Positions 11,726 through 24,217 of a stretch of 64,000 nt of DNA are shown here, piece by piece. This stretch comes from Gnetum montanum (Eukaryota; Streptophyta; Gnetopsida; Gnetales; Gnetaceae): positions 1,536,682 through 1,600,681 of the forward strand of contig MNCI01007937.1 of NCBI GenBank assembly GCA_015680685.1, in the 5' to 3' direction. The first letter of the stretch is position 1, and every line of letters begins with the position of its first letter. The notes beneath the pieces were generated by a model. It did no database searches. It saw only the letters and a list, made by a program, of their open reading frames with translations, and was not told the origin of the DNA. The position numbers and the translations under genes were made by a program.

Positions 11726-14095
11726 ATGTCTCTTTCACAAGAGAATGATAACGCAGCATCTAGCGAGGTAATTCATTGGAGAACCAATGAAATTTATGAT
11801 GAAGAAGAAGTTTGGAGTACTCAATCTTATGTAGGAGTTTCATATGTTCATAGACATCCCAAGAATACTCAAGGACTTTTGTCATCCAACTCAGATACCT
11901 CTAGTGAAGATGGAACAACCCCTAGAATGAGGGAGCCCGTAAGGCCTAGGACCTTCTCAATAGGTAACAAGAGTACATCAGGGGATGATTGGGAAACTTA
12001 TAGAAGTCATGATGAGTCTTCCAATTCCCTCTCTTTCTCTACTCTTTCAATGTTGGGTTGTGATATGGATGACTATTCCTTAAGCAGTCGACGTAGAAAT
12101 AAAAATTGGACCAATGGGCAAAATCAAGAACGCCAACATGAACATAGATAACATTGTTCGAACTCACAAAATCACAGCCTATTTAGTGACATTGAACCCC
12201 TGCTAGCCACTAAGAGCCTAATGCATATAACAGAGGCCATTTAGATATCCCGCAAGCATTGTAAGGAAAGTCATTTACCCAGGCTTGATTTAAACAACTT
12301 TCATAAGTCCTTAGGGTGCTATGATTTAGATCTGAAACATCATTTACAAGCCTTCTATGATGGCTGTGTATGGAAAAATATTGAGAATGGATGGCAAAGG
12401 CTTAAGCTCTTTCCCATGACACTTGTTGGCCAAGCAAAAGTGTGGTACAAGTCTTTAAAACCAAATTGAATTCACCATTGGCCTACAATGGTAAACCTCT
12501 TCAACGAAAGATATCAAACCTGTGCAAGATTGTCAGTCTTGAGGAGACAAATCCAAGAGTGGAAACAAGGACAACATGAACCCTTGGACATGGCCTTAGA
12601 AAGATATTATTCTTTGTTAAACAAATGCCTAGGCCACAAGTTCTCCGAGGAAAGGCTAATGTATCACATCATGGATGGGCTTCATAATGAAACAAGGGAG
12701 ACCCTAGAGATGTATGCCCTAGGTCAACTATATGAACTATGAACCCATCAATTATAAGAGATTATTAAGCGGGTAGAAAAAGAAGAAGGAGAAATAGCCA
12801 AATGGTAGAATGTTAAAAAATCTCTATAGGACCAAACTCCTGAAATAACAGAGGTCCATAATTATGAAGAGGAGAAATCAACTCACCTTGAGGGGGTGAA
12901 ACCGTCCCCACCTTTGCCAATACTAAAATCACTAGATGAAATCGATGCAAAGATCAACAAGATGACAAAGTGGGTACATGAAAAATGTGGAGAATATGTA
13001 GACCTTATTAGAGGGAGCCCCACGCAAGATAACTTTGATGACCAAAACAAATAGAGGATACCAAACCTAGAAACAGAACAGAACACCATTCAACCATTAG
13101 AAAGAAGGGTTGAAGAAAATGAGGATAGGGGCTCAACTGCAAATCATAAGTATGAATGCGATGTTTGCCTATATGATTATCCCAAAGGCCAATGTCCAAT
13201 CTTGTCACATCTACATAAGAATTGGGAAAAAATGCTACATCTAGATTTCATACAAAAGTACCATGCTTAACTGTGGTGGCAAAACCCCCAGTCATGGGGG
13301 AGGCCATCGCCAAACTGGCCACACCCTTTGTATCACCTGAAACCAAGTGCTTATTATGTTCAACACCCTATTTCTCCAACTAGATCAACATCTTCTACTT
13401 CACCTTGTCATTATCACTCTCCTGAGTATCATTAACCCATGTCCTCTCCTACGAGATCACCACCTCATGTTCCTTACACTCTTTCTTACTCTTAATATTC
13501 TCTTCCTTCACCTCCTTCTACATCGCCACCAAATGTACCAGAAGGTTTTGCACCACAACACCAACCAATGAACATTACTTGTGTTGCTCCTATCAATAGT
13601 AGTGGGAGTCCTCCACAATGTTGGAAGCATCCTTTCTTTAGGCATGGCCGTAGAAAGAGATAGCATGATTCTAAAACCATTGCATCCTCCAACTCAGCAC
13701 AAGCCCAACACAGTGATGCACCTTCCTCTTCAAACTTAATACCTCCTATTATCTTATTTAGGCCACCAATTAATACTCCAACAACCATGCGGCCCAATGA
13801 ATATAACAACATGAGGAGACATATCGATCCTTGCATACCATCTTATGGTCATGGGTGCCATAGTGGGTCAGCTTGTTATCACATGACCACATCTTATAAT
13901 CTACCCCACTATGCCTACCTTAATCAAGTGTGTGAACCCCAATTTGAGTACGTCCCTACCACTACACCAAAAGACACCTAGTGGTTTGGATATGACCAGA
14001 CCCTAATATTTTCAACATGCATGAATCCTAACTTTTCATTTATTAATTCTCGCCATGATCAAAGGTTTAGTCATGGGGGATACCCCCCATTCTAA
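11726..14095 (+). pseudogene. Element B gag (single frame, stops only)
   Basis: From the ATG at 11726 to TAA at 14093-14095 the start, the middle (12488-12742) and the end (13787-13981) lie in one frame, 790 codons in all, broken by stops rather than net frameshifts. The N terminus is MSLSQENDNAASSEVIHWRT. The Retrotrans_gag-like capsid region spans about 12280-12790, including NLFNERYQTCARLSVLRRQI and MYHIMDGLHNETRETLEMYA. Next are CDVCLYDYPKGQC (about 13155-13200) and a long Pro/Tyr/Ser/His-rich tail ending SHGGYPPF. The last codons overlap a polypurine-like GGGGGATACCCCCC. No pol follows. Confidence 0.85.
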
Positions 14096-15522
14096 TAAGT
14101 AGAATTAGTAAATTTTTTTCCTTTTCTTTGGTTTTACAATTTTTTTTTCAATTTCTTATTTTTGAATTTCTCATTTTTCAATTTGTCATTTTATCTTTTG
14201 TGGGTAATATTATTTGTGAATAAAATACTCATGTAACCAGTTGATTAAGGTGCTGTTCTATGTTATCAAGTCACAAGTGACTAATTATTTGGATAGTAAG
14301 CCCACAACATCCATCCACCAATTTTATTAATAAGAGGTTCTTGCTTTGGGTATTATGATATTCTTGTTATCATCAAAACTTAAAGTAACTTTGTGCCCAT
14401 TATGCCTAGAGCGAAGAGTGATGAACTAAGAGGGAATGACAAGGGTGTGACATCAAGGGAACTTGTGGATTCTCTTTGGTGACATCTATATGTGCTATCA
14501 TGCAGGTTGGTTGTACTAAGATCCTTGTAGATCTAATGAACAATGGCAGTAAGAATGGGAATAAAGGCACTCAAGAAAGGAACAAAATGTTGTTCTGTGG
14601 TGTCCCACTGTAAAGACATGCACCCATGACTGAAGGTTGGTGGCTTCTCCAGATCACCTTTGGGAAAGACCAAGTGCAAAAGCAGCCAAGAAAAGAAAAG
14701 AAGAAGAGGAAAGCAAGAAGAAAAGAAAAGAAATGAAGTAGAAAAGGAAAGAACGTTGCAAACAAATTTAGCTCACTCCTCCCTTGTGTAAAATGCTAAG
14801 TGATCGTACACCTTACTATCATGATGCTCTTATGATTGTCTATCATTAGGATGAAACAATGCAATGTCACTGATTAGAGGTATGGACTTGGTTTTGATCT
14901 TGGAGCTAAAGGCTAATGGTACTTTAATCACTCACAACACTTAGGATTTATTGTGCTTAGGGTAAGTTACCTCACATCCTGATCTCTGCTATCCCTTCTG
15001 CAATTTGTCTCATCTCATGGTCTAGATACTTCTAATTTGTGTCTTATGTGGCATAGAATTCATACCTCATAGTGGTGGTACTTAACATGTGTGTATTTTG
15101 TTGTACATGTGCCAGTTGCATTTAACCCTTCTAATGCCTATGGACATTTCAAGGTGTGGTTACGCAAGGGCATTATAGGTTGGAGCCTACTTGGGGAGGA
15201 TCCACTTGTGTGACTTTTGTAATTTTTACTTGTTGCACACCACCACATCATTTTATATCCTCTGAGTATTTCATTGTTAAATATTTTCTTTCCTTTGTCA
15301 TCATTTTAGTCTAACGTTTCTTAGAACCATTACATGTCCTTTTTCCTCATCCTTTTCAAAGAACTTCATTGTATGATTCCACTTCATTACACTTTTGGTG
15401 CCTCAATCCCCACTTGCCATTACCCTAGACCTTTTGAATCTACCTCAAATTCTTTAATTTTGGTCCTAAAACTTAAAAAAAAATCTTCAATTCTACTATG
15501 TACCCTATTTTGGTTGGAACAC
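14096..15522 (+). other. Noncoding spacer of element B
   Basis: No pol motif on either strand. It holds blocks shared with C and in part with D, F and G: a 'acatgcacccatgactga' block with a following GGTTGGTGGCTTCTC near 14617-14650, an A/G-rich run at 14683-14760 and the hairpin at 15162-15211. The minus-strand open frame at 14571-14765 is the complement of the A/G-rich run. Confidence 0.7.
15162..15211 (+). other. Conserved hairpin element, copy in B
   Basis: Outer stem ACGCAAG / CTTGTGT encloses an inner hairpin TAGGT-TGGA-GCCTA and a purine-rich GGGGAGGA side. Homologues: C 28809-28859, D 35832-35882, G 53280-53330, F 56615-56665. The B copy keeps pairing through a T-A to C-G change in the outer stem and a G-U pair. 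Confidence 0.65.
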
Positions 15523-15600
15523 GATATTAGGTACCCGATATCGGGTCTGATAAGATATCGAGTATGTGCTATTGCGTACACGATATCGCATCTATAAAAA
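15523..15600 (+). promoter_or_regulatory. Internal promoter-like cluster of element B
   Basis: Several GATATC-centred palindromes (cgatatt, cccgatatcggg, agatatcg, acgatatcgc) lie just upstream of TATAAAA at 15593-15599. The same GATATC motif marks the U3 of B and C LTRs, but downstream sequence is not LTR-like, so this is not a misplaced LTR. It would drive a transcript across the accessory ORF. Inference from motif and position. Confidence 0.5.
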
Positions 15601-15863
15601 GTATATATATGGGACCCTCGTGCACTATACAAGTCATTTTCAATAGTTGATGCAGGGGGAGTTGTTCAAATTTTCTTCCATGATTTTTAGCAATTTTCAA
15701 GTCTAAATTCAACTTTAAATATTTTGCTCTTCAATGCTCCAATTTTTTTTCTAATTGAACCTAATTAAACCCTGAGTGTTTAACTTACTCGTGGGGGAGG
15801 GGTACTATAAAACTTGCACATAATTTTTTCAAAATTTGCTATTACCTGAAGGATACTATAGGG

Positions 15864-16113
15864 GTAAGTACGATTAAAAATTCATGCCAAATTAATCTTC
15901 TTCCTTCACCCAAGTCATCTAAATTATTATATGAGTAACCTAAACAGATCATGTTTGACATTAAACTTTTAGGGTAACTTCCTTGAAAAATTTCTAACTC
16001 TAGAATCACACTAAGCAAAGAATTAAAAATTTATTAAAGGCAATGAGTAATGTATGAGATAACTGAATTGTTTTAAATAACCTTATTAACAATCGATCTT
16101 TATGTGATTACAG
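15864..16113 (+). other. Candidate 5' UTR intron before the B accessory ORF
   Basis: A strong donor GGG|GTAAGT at 15864 and an acceptor TGATTACAG ending at 16113 bound a 250-nt AT-rich segment; the ATG of the accessory ORF starts at 16114. The acceptor-to-ATG arrangement recurs in C, D and F. Confidence 0.45.
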
Positions 16114-18870
16114 ATGGCCCCTAAAACAGGACAGTAGGGAGGACCTTCTCAAGGTGCAACTAAATGTCTGAGAGGAGGTAGAGGCTAGGAACCTCGAGAA
16201 GAACATACAGAGTAGAAGGCCCACTCATTTAGCATTCACCAAGAAACCCCTATGATAGTGCAATTTGACCATGCAGAAGGTGGTGAATTTAGAGCCCTGG
16301 AACCAGGGCAACATCTAATGTTGTTCCTTGAATGTCTTCAAGACATTCAGGAGAAGCCCACCTTTGTAGTTGTGATAGTGGAGCTGAATTTTGGGCCTTT
16401 CATTGAGTTCACCCCTGAACTAGTGAAGACTCAACTGAAGGCATCTCCACTATGGCCCATCCTCTTAGAGAGTGGTGATTGGTATTTGGGTGAAACATAT
16501 CAATTCTAGCATGACAAGGAGGAAGGCACTGTTACTAATGTAGGTGATGTCTCCATTGATTTTTTTTGCAAAGGCCATTGCAAAGGTCCTAAATCTTCCA
16601 AACGAGGAATCAACATTTGCTCATTTGTCCACTCACTTAGACACAGACACAAGGAAATTATGGTTGAAATGGACCTACGACAAGGAGAATAAAGTTTACA
16701 AAGAATTGACCTTAGAGAAGAGGATCTACTTTAAGATCAACACTTATCACCTTTTCCCCACCAAAGGTTTAAATAGATTATCTACTTATGTGGTGTGAGG
16801 CAGTTCAATTTTGATGGAAAAATTTAATGCAAATCTGCCCCATTTATATCTAACACAAAGATATTAAGTTGATTTGATGAAAGGAAGATAGGGAAGCTTG
16901 CTTTCCCTTTCCCTTGTCTTATTAGAAAGCTATGCAGATGTCCCAGGATCTTGGGCTACACAAATGATGTTCATATGCTGAACTGTTCAAACCGCCAGTG
17001 CCTAGGAAAGACACTGGCAAGTAGTTAGAATAAGAGGAAGAGAAAATGGTTGGGTCCACTGCACCTTAAATGGTAGGACCTAGCGAACAACAAGAAGTGG
17101 GGCCCAACACATAACCCATAAGCCAACAAGTCCAGCAATCGCCACTGCCATAACAAGACTATTGATTGTCTATTAGTCATCTCTGAACAATCACCGAGAT
17201 GATCAATTGGGGAAGTTGTGATGTTGAAAACTTATTCAGGATCATTGACAATGTTGTACATCCCATTGTTTTGACCAACCCTGCAAGTGGACATATTTCA
17301 TTGATTTTAGGAGGAGGATCTTAGTGGTCTTAGCAAATCTCTGGGAATGCTGCATCTTTCCAAGTTATGTTGGAAACTGGTGAAGGAGCCACGGTGGTGG
17401 TCATGCAGCACCAAGATGTAGTAGGCACAGCAGAGGTGGTTGAAGACCTCATTAAAGAATCATTTAATGTTCCTATTGTGCCATTGATAGATTTCATAGG
17501 AGCACATAATGCTCAAGCTTTGGCAAGTCCCTCAATGACTCCTATGAAACATGAGGATGCTTTGGATCACTTATTGCAAATTGGACAAGTTATGATGTCC
17601 TTATTTGACATTTCCCAAGATGTCATTGTAGCATATTTAAACCTCATTTCTACCAAAGGAAAATTGGTTATGGCTAAAGTTAGGGCCGAGCATGCGAAAG
17701 GAGAGTTGCAAAGATTGTAAGAAAAGCTCATCACCGTACAAGTTGAATGACAGGATCTTTCCCAATTTATCGTAGTTGACCAATTAGAAATTTTCAAAAC
17801 CAAGCAACTAAATAAATTGTTGGAAGAAAATAAAAAGTGGCAAGGGAAAAGGAATAGGTCGATTGGGATGCTTCAAAGGCACAAGCTCAGACATATGCAC
17901 ATGCTAAAGCTCTCAAGGCCTTACAAGAGGAAAATAAATTACTTGAGGTTGAAAATCTTTGGTTGACAATAGTTGAGAAATAGAAGAATGTTCTCGAAGA
18001 AAGTTTCCAAAAAATGCAAGAATAACTAGTTTGGGTCAACCAAGACATGAATCGATTGGCCAGGGAGAATAGAACCCTCTCCATAGAGGAGTTTCGTGCC
18101 ACTCGATAAAAGATAGCCATAGAAATAAGTGCATAGAAAAATGAGGACAAAAAGTAGAAGAAGTTAACAGAAAACTTCTATGACCAGGTGGGAATGTATA
18201 AGGAAATCATTGAAAAGGAGATTCATATGGCCAAAGCCACATTAATTCTTTTAGGTCTCAACACACTAATTAGCGAGCCATACTGGATACTTATGCTTTC
18301 ACCCACTAAGTAGAATTGAAAATTTAGAACCTACAGATCCAGGACTTAATAGAGTACATGGAGTTGAAAAATTTACGATATGCCAATTTAGCCATGTTAA
18401 TAGCAGGGTGCCCAAGAACTAAGCTCGAGAAGCAGGTAGTTGTCACCTATGCTAAATATGAGATAGAGTTTGCAGAACATAAGAATACATTGCAAAAATT
18501 AGAAGAAGAAAACTCTAAATTAGAGGTGGTAAAGGCTAGCTACCAAGGTCAAAAAGATGTAGCAATAGATCTAGCTTGATGACTTATAGATTACCAAGAA
18601 CTCAAAGACAAAGCCAGAGCTTATGAAGAGGAACTACAGCTATTTGCGACATGGTATGTCAAGGCCAATCAAATGTTCTTGTAGCTGCCATATCTGTGGG
18701 AAGTGCTAGCTCCATCAAACATTGGAATACCAACATGGATGGCTCATGATCCTCAAATAGAAGAGGAAAAGCTTCAGGTGCTTCTTCAAAGGTATCCATT
18801 TCAAAAGCCTAGAGCATAGGACATAGGAAAGGCGCCCATGGAGGACCCACCAGCACTAGGAACTACATGA
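16114..18870 (+). pseudogene. Element B accessory ORF (globular N terminus plus coiled coils)
   Basis: ATG at 16114 and TGA at 18868-18870 are in the same frame (919 codons), but the interior changes frame; one shift is at a T run near 16559-16567. The N-terminal domain includes FGPFIEFTPELVKTQLKASP, LWPILLESGDWYLGETYQF, AKAIAKVLNLPN and LEKRIYFKINTYHLFPTKGL. The C-terminal half (about 17700-18660) is rich in Glu, Lys, Gln and Leu in heptad-like spacing, as expected for coiled coil. The layout suggests a structural or Gag-associated factor; function unknown. It is homologous to the accessory ORFs of A, C, D, E and F. Confidence 0.75.
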
Positions 18871-19040
18871 GTTCCTTAAGCTTTGTATTTTGTGTTGGCA
18901 TCTAAATTTTATTTTGTTTTGTCCCACACTGTGACATGAAATAGTCCATGATCAAGCAATAATCCCATACCTATCCACTATTTTTAATCGAATGAACTTG
19001 TTCCTTATATTGTTTGACTTGAGGATGAGTTTTTAATTAG

Positions 19041-19051
19041 TCATGGGGGTA
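19041..19051 (+). other. Polypurine tract of element B
   Basis: TCATGGGGGTA directly precedes the 3' LTR; its position is that of the plus-strand primer. Similar motifs adjoin the 3' LTRs of A, C, D, E, F and G. Confidence 0.8.
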
Positions 19052-19914
19052 TGATAAATCATTATTTACCAGGCCCCAATATTAGGTATGTGATATCGTA
19101 GCTTGGGTACTATATCGTATACATGATATCATGATTCCTGTGTTAGCCAATAAACATAGCACTCAAGCGCATAACGAGGGAGTTAGTCAGTAGTTAGATC
19201 ATTAGAGAGTAGAAGTTCTTTTCCTTTGATAGTTTAGTTTTTAGTTATTTTTAGTGCATGCCCATAGTGTGATGCTTGTAACTGTACGGAACCTTTGTTC
19301 GAGTGTGATGTACTTGGACATGCACACAATCGGCAATAAAGATCAAGATTACTCCATCATTACAGCATTCACTTAGCTTCTAATTGTTGATTATTTATTG
19401 TTGTTTTCTTAGTTAATATTTCTTTTATCACCATTTACTATTCCTATTATTAAGGTAGAATGAGTATGCCTTAATCATGAACATTTAAGTGTAACAACAT
19501 GGTAATCCAATAGCGTACTAAGTAGTGCTTTGAGTGAGGTGCGCTTGGTAATCCCAGAAGTAGTACATGAAGTCCAAGATGTGTACAGATGATTAGGGAT
19601 GGATGCTCATTATGCTTAAGCTAGCTTAGATCCTATTTCCTATTGTCCATTAGCTTAATTAGCTTAATCAAGTTATCTCTTATTGTTCTTAGGAGTAGCA
19701 TAGTATTAGGGATCACATCATATACCTCACTCTAGACTAAACCATATGTGATAAAGCAAATACTAGTCCAAGTGGGAAGACAGTAAGACAGTGAACTACG
19801 ATCAATGTATAATTGTTCAGATACCACAACTAGTCCATTTGTGAAGTTTGACCAGATCATGCCTACATGCTCATATTCATATGGTTGAGCATAGGGGTAC
19901 CTCGCCGCTCATCA
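19052..19914 (+). repeat. 3' LTR of element B
   Basis: TGATAAAT start, CTCATCA end, followed by the target duplication ACAGT (19915-19919). GATATC words in U3 at 19090-19135. Confidence 0.93.
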
Positions 19915-19919
19915 ACAGT
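19915..19919. repeat. Target-site duplication of B, right copy
   Basis: ACAGT, identical to 10737-10741. Confidence 0.9.
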
Positions 19920-22197
19920 GCCCTTACAAAGGCATAGCGAACCTATTTCAAGATAGTGGCCTATCACCTAAATCCTATAATGAGTCCCAGTAAGGTGACT
20001 GCCTTCTCTACTTGTGCATGTGCTGCTTTGAGAAGCAAGTTCCTCGTTAACCTTCCTCATCTTATCTTCCTTAAAATAGATAAACGCTTCAAAGAAAATG
20101 AGCAAGGGAGGAAGACACTCCCCTCCATTTGTCTAATTTGTAACCTTTGTAGAAGGGAAGGCATAACCCATTATACCAATGATATGCTTTGCCATGCTCT
20201 TATTGCATTCTAGTAGGAGATGATGAAAGATAAAGTAGTTGCCAAGCTGCTAGAGAAGAAGTGGCCACCACCATCACCTGCTAGTGAAACCACACTAGAG
20301 GCTCATGTAGCTATTGAACGAATTAGGAAACTCTACAAATAGTTGCTGTAGCAACAACAAGGAAAGGTAAGTGATGGGAAGTCATCAATCTACTAGCCAT
20401 CATTCAACCACCTCAACGAAGTCACCAAAACGATTAGTTAGCTAGAAGAGATGATCCTGCTATTTTCTACCCAATGCATGTAGGTGATCATGAGAATGAA
20501 TGCAAGTGCTTAAGAAGTTACAGTGTCCATCCTTGGACAACAAGAGTTCCTAAAAATCTTTGGGAACAATGTGATTTTCTTGGTGTACCTAGAAGAAGGC
20601 AACGAGGCTAATATCTTGATGATGTAGTACCATTGGTAGGAAATAGTGGCAGAAGTGGTAGTGGACCAACTAACTAAAGCATTGAATGCTCTTATGGCAG
20701 CCATGCCCAACATAGCTACCCTAAAAGATGTGCAAGCTTCCATAGGAGTAGGAATTAGGCGATTGAGTATAGCCCAACACGAGGAGATGTTGGACTGATT
20801 AGTGGAAAATGGGCAACCACTTTTGAAGATCTTTGATGTTCTAAAAGAAATCACTACTACCCCGTTGGAGCTATTGGAGAAAAAGGGAAAGCTCCTCATT
20901 ATTAATGTCCAACTAGAGGTAGCCACTACTGAAAACCATTGGTTGGCTATTGAAGTTGTAGAATTGATGGCCTATCTCTCTAACCCTATGATTCTTAGCC
21001 AGGTAATCACCAAAGATAAAGCTTTCCTGTAGCTTCAATGGAAATTAAAGGAGGTTGATATTACTAGGTATTTAACACTTCCTTATCATAAGCACTTGCC
21101 TTCAACATTGATAAGGACTTGGCTCAAGTACGCAAAGAAAAAATTAGTCCTCACAAAAGACATTCATTGCCTATAAAATGTTAAGGAACAAAAAGACCAA
21201 ATGGTTGAATTTGTAAGAAAGCAACATGAGCAGCTATCAAAGGTGAACCTTGATTTAAGGAGGTTAGTAGCAAAAAATTGAAATCTCTCTATGGAGGAAA
21301 TTTGGGCGCTTCACCAAAAGATAGTCATTGAGGTAGCTACCTAGAAAAATGTGGCCTTGAAGTTTGAACGTGTTAAAAATCACTATAGGGGCTAGGTGGG
21401 GCTCCTCAAAGAAATAAATGAAAAGGAAATTCAATTGGCTAAGGTGAAGATGAACAAGGCACTCCAGCAACTTCAACAAAGGGGTGATGTGTGGCAGCTA
21501 ATCTTGGATGGCCTAAATGCATACAACAAAGTAGAGATTCACAAAAAGGAGTTGCAAATAGAGGAGATGATATAACACATAGAGCTTACCAACCTTCGAT
21601 ATGCTAACCATGGGGAGGCTAAGAACAAAACTTGAGAAGAAGGTGGCTACTTTGTACCTCATTTACAAGAATTAATTCAAGCATCACAAGGAGACCAAAC
21701 ATAAGTTGGAGATAACTAACACCGAGCTTGATGTTCTCAAGAATCGATTTACTGATCAATGATTAGTTGTTGAGGACTTGGCTAGAAGGATGAATAACTA
21801 TCACAAGCTGCATAACTTAGTCAAGACGTTTGATGTTGAACAAAAACAATTCGCAATGTGGTTCATCAACATTAAGGAGTTGTTCTCAGCAATGTCCTAT
21901 CCATGGGACATCCTTGTATTAACCCACATCAGCAAAGTCGCGTGGATTGTGTATGACCCACGAAGTAAGAAGGAGAAAATGAAAGCATTGCTAGGTTCTT
22001 TCTACCTAACTCTTGAAGTAGCAGGATAGCCTTAGCCTTATCCGTTGCCATGACCTTTGAAGCTTGGCAAAGCTCCTTCAATATCCCAAGAGTTTCCACC
22101 TCTTAGCACTGTCTAATCTCTACCTCGTGTTCAACAACCAATGGATTCTTATCATCATTTTATCCAATTTTCTTATCAAGGACACCCAATTTTGTAA
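19920..22197 (+). pseudogene. Element A accessory ORF, C-terminal part
   Basis: Continues the protein cut at 10741. Early codons (19956-20213) are homologous to LAKRIYFKIxTYHLNP...SKVTAFxxRACAAL...RKTLPSICLICNLCRR in D and F. After about 20520 comes a region matching the 'HHLFLKIF..NVxF' block (now read through stops), and from 20800 to 22020 a long coiled-coil-rich part with PLELLEKKGKLLIINVQLEV, LEKKVATLYL-like and ARRMNNYHKLHNLVKTFDVE. A Pro/His/Gln-rich tail ends near 22197. Numerous stops. Together with 10124-10741 this was about 950 codons. Confidence 0.7.
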
Positions 22198-22332
22198 TTT
22201 TGTACAATTTAGCACTTAGAGTCAATTAGTAGCTAGAGTAGTTAGTTAATAATCCTATACCTCCTAATTTTGTAGAAGCTCGATCTTACTTTTATTCACT
22301 CGAGGATAAGTTTTCACTTAGTCATGGAGGTA

Positions 22333-23181
22333 TGATGAGTTATTGACTAGTTGCATCAACATAGTCTTGTCAACCTAGCCCTATCAATGAAAATGCATTG
22401 ATGTTGTATCATGTCATGTCTATATAAATGCACATACCCATCACATTAATGGAACATTATGACATTAGAGTAGCCAGGTTCTTGCAATTTTCTTTTACCA
22501 AAGTTAGAATATTTTCTGAGTGCTTGTAGTAGGACTTTAAGGAATTGTATAGATCCTTATTCAAGCATCATTATACCTTGACACATTGATGTGATGCCAA
22601 TAAAGATGAGATTCTTAATACTCCTTGTAGCACTTAGTATAGATTAATGTTTATTTCCATGCACTTTATTATTCATGTAATTTACATTCTTGTCCTTAGT
22701 TAATTAATGCATTTAATAACAAACACATAAGTACGACCACTTTGAACATACCATTTAATGTTTGGTAATCCTAGTAGTGGCTATTTGGTGCACCTAGTGA
22801 TAGACACTTAGTAACCTAGTAGTGTTAAGACGAGTTTAGGATGTGTACGGAAAGTAGGCCTAGATGCTTATGTTAGGCTAGTTAGCTTAAAGGATTATTA
22901 AATAGTTAAATAGTTAATTCCCAATTAGTTATCTTTACTTCAACACTTAAATTAGATAAATAAAAATAAAATATAAATAAATATCCTATGCCTAGGCTTA
23001 TACTTAATCATACAAATGAACTTACACAAGTGAGAGCCAAGAAGACAATAATCATAATCTTCCAAGTCAGTATTTGTATCTATCGGTACACTTAGGTGCT
23101 AAGTCCACAGAATTTGACTGAATCACTAGTGCACGCTTATGATTCGTATCATCGGGTAGAGGAACTACTTGCTACTCATCA
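22333..23181 (+). repeat. 3' LTR of element A
   Basis: Begins TGATGAGTTATTGAC after the polypurine-like 'agtcatggaggta' (22319-22332), ends CTACTCATCA. Pairs with 3628-4439. Confidence 0.9.
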
Positions 23182-23600
23182 ATTGTTGATTCAAATCTAA
23201 GATGTTGCCCCATGACTCTCTCAAAGCTTCATAGTATGGCTCATTAGCTTGATCTCTTTATAATTTTCACAACTTTATGGATCTCCTTTATATTTATATT
23301 TGTAGATAGGAAGAATAATGTTTTTTCTTAAATTATTGGGTATTTCTTCATCCTTAAAGATTTTGCTAAATAATTGTGTCAACCAAAAAAATTTTGTATC
23401 TCCTAGTACTTTCCAAATTTCTATAGGAATGTTATTTGGTCCAAAAAAATTTCTATTTTTCATATTTGATAAGGTTATCCTCACCTTATAGAAAGAAAAT
23501 TCATTAACCAAACCAAAATTTGGTTCTTCTTCTTGGATCTCTTCTCTTGGGAATTCTTCTTTTAATAATTTGATAAGGCATCCAGTGGCAATTTTGTATT
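23182..23600 (-). pseudogene. RTE-type LINE reverse transcriptase, N-terminal part
   Basis: The 78-codon frame at 23275-23511 reads FGPNNIPIEIWKVLGDTKFF and LTQLFSKIFKDEEIPNNLRK, matching the 'GPDNIPIEVWK...WLTxLFNKI...MPxEWRKS' block of plant RTE-type LINE RT. Reading on towards 23182 gives YKEIKLMSHTMKLWERVMGQ, which precedes 'ENQFGFMPGRST' in the family; that block is found at 3627. The LINE was therefore one unit before element A inserted. Confidence 0.85.
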
Positions 23601-24217
23601 TTTATGTAACATGGATGCATTAATATCTTAGCATGAGCTTTAACCTATAGTTTCGGCATATTTAAGATGTATGGTGATGTATACTCACTACGCTGCCTTA
23701 CCTTATCCTAAACTAAAATTAGTTATGTGATGTATACTCAATACATTACATACATACATAATTAGCACATTATTCTAAATATAGATTTAATTAATTATTT
23801 AATAAACTAATTATACTCGATCTTTGTTTGTTTGCACTTTAACCTATAGTTTCAACATATTTTGGATGTATGATGATGTATACCCCTAGAAAAATTCTAC
23901 ATACATAATATTGGCAGTGTGCTATTACACTACAATCCTAAAAAATTATAAATACTCAAAAAAGAGAGCTTAAAAAGGATATTCATTTTAAAATTTTTTT
24001 GTTGGAATTTCTTGTGAAGAGCTTCTTCTCCCTTGGGTAAGTGTGCATTTTCTTTATTGTTGCTGTGTATTTTGAGTCATCACTTTATCGTGTAGTAAGA
24101 CTCTGTTTGAGTGCTTCTATGTTTTTGTAGCCCAAAATCATTTGGTTGACGTAGAGTTTAATGTTGGCTTAGTGAATAGAGCTCATGATTTTTCCTTGTC
24201 TTCTTAAATATAAGCGT
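23601..24217. other. Intergenic AT-rich stretch with a diverged direct repeat
   Basis: No gene. Two 47-bp copies of a sequence starting CTTTAACCTATAGTTTC lie at 23638-23684 and 23837-23883, and a shorter third echo (gtgatgtatactcaatac) is near 23735. This may be a decayed tandem repeat with a period of about 100 or 200 bp. The stretch ends at the left LTR of D. Confidence 0.5.

Larger units (their letters stand above)
10742..19914 (+). mobile_element. Element B: gag plus accessory-ORF retroelement lacking pol
   Basis: Both LTRs (10742-11591, 19052-19914), a tRNA-Asp-type PBS, a polypurine tract and a perfect 5-bp duplication (ACAGT) mark a complete insertion of 9.2 kb inside the accessory ORF of A. 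The interior holds a 790-codon gag frame, about 1.4 kb of noncoding sequence, an internal promoter-like cluster, a candidate intron and a 919-codon accessory ORF. No protease, RT, RNase H or integrase motif is found in any frame. Element C has the same plan, so the lack of pol is a family trait, not a chance deletion. Replication would need Pol from a relative such as A, D or F. Confidence 0.9.
3628..23181 (+). mobile_element. Element A: Ty3/gypsy LTR retrotransposon (interrupted by B)
   Basis: Paired LTRs (3628-4439, 22333-23181) begin TGAT and end ATCA. The order is PBS, gag, protease, RT, RNase H, integrase zinc-finger region, a deletion, then a 3' accessory ORF split by element B. The target is a LINE: flanking bases ACTAT and ATTGT differ by two transitions, and removing the element plus one copy restores the LINE reading frame. 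Without B the element is about 10.4 kb. All frames carry stops. Athila/Tat affinity is inferred from RT motifs, the tRNA-Asp PBS and the 3' ORF. Confidence 0.9.

Noticed and set aside
14571-14765. Minus-strand Phe/Leu-rich frame
   Set aside because: Reverse complement of an A/G-rich run in the B spacer.
15523-15600. Solo LTR of B type inside the B spacer
   Set aside because: Only the palindrome cluster and TATA resemble U3; no R/U5 sequence or LTR ends are present.
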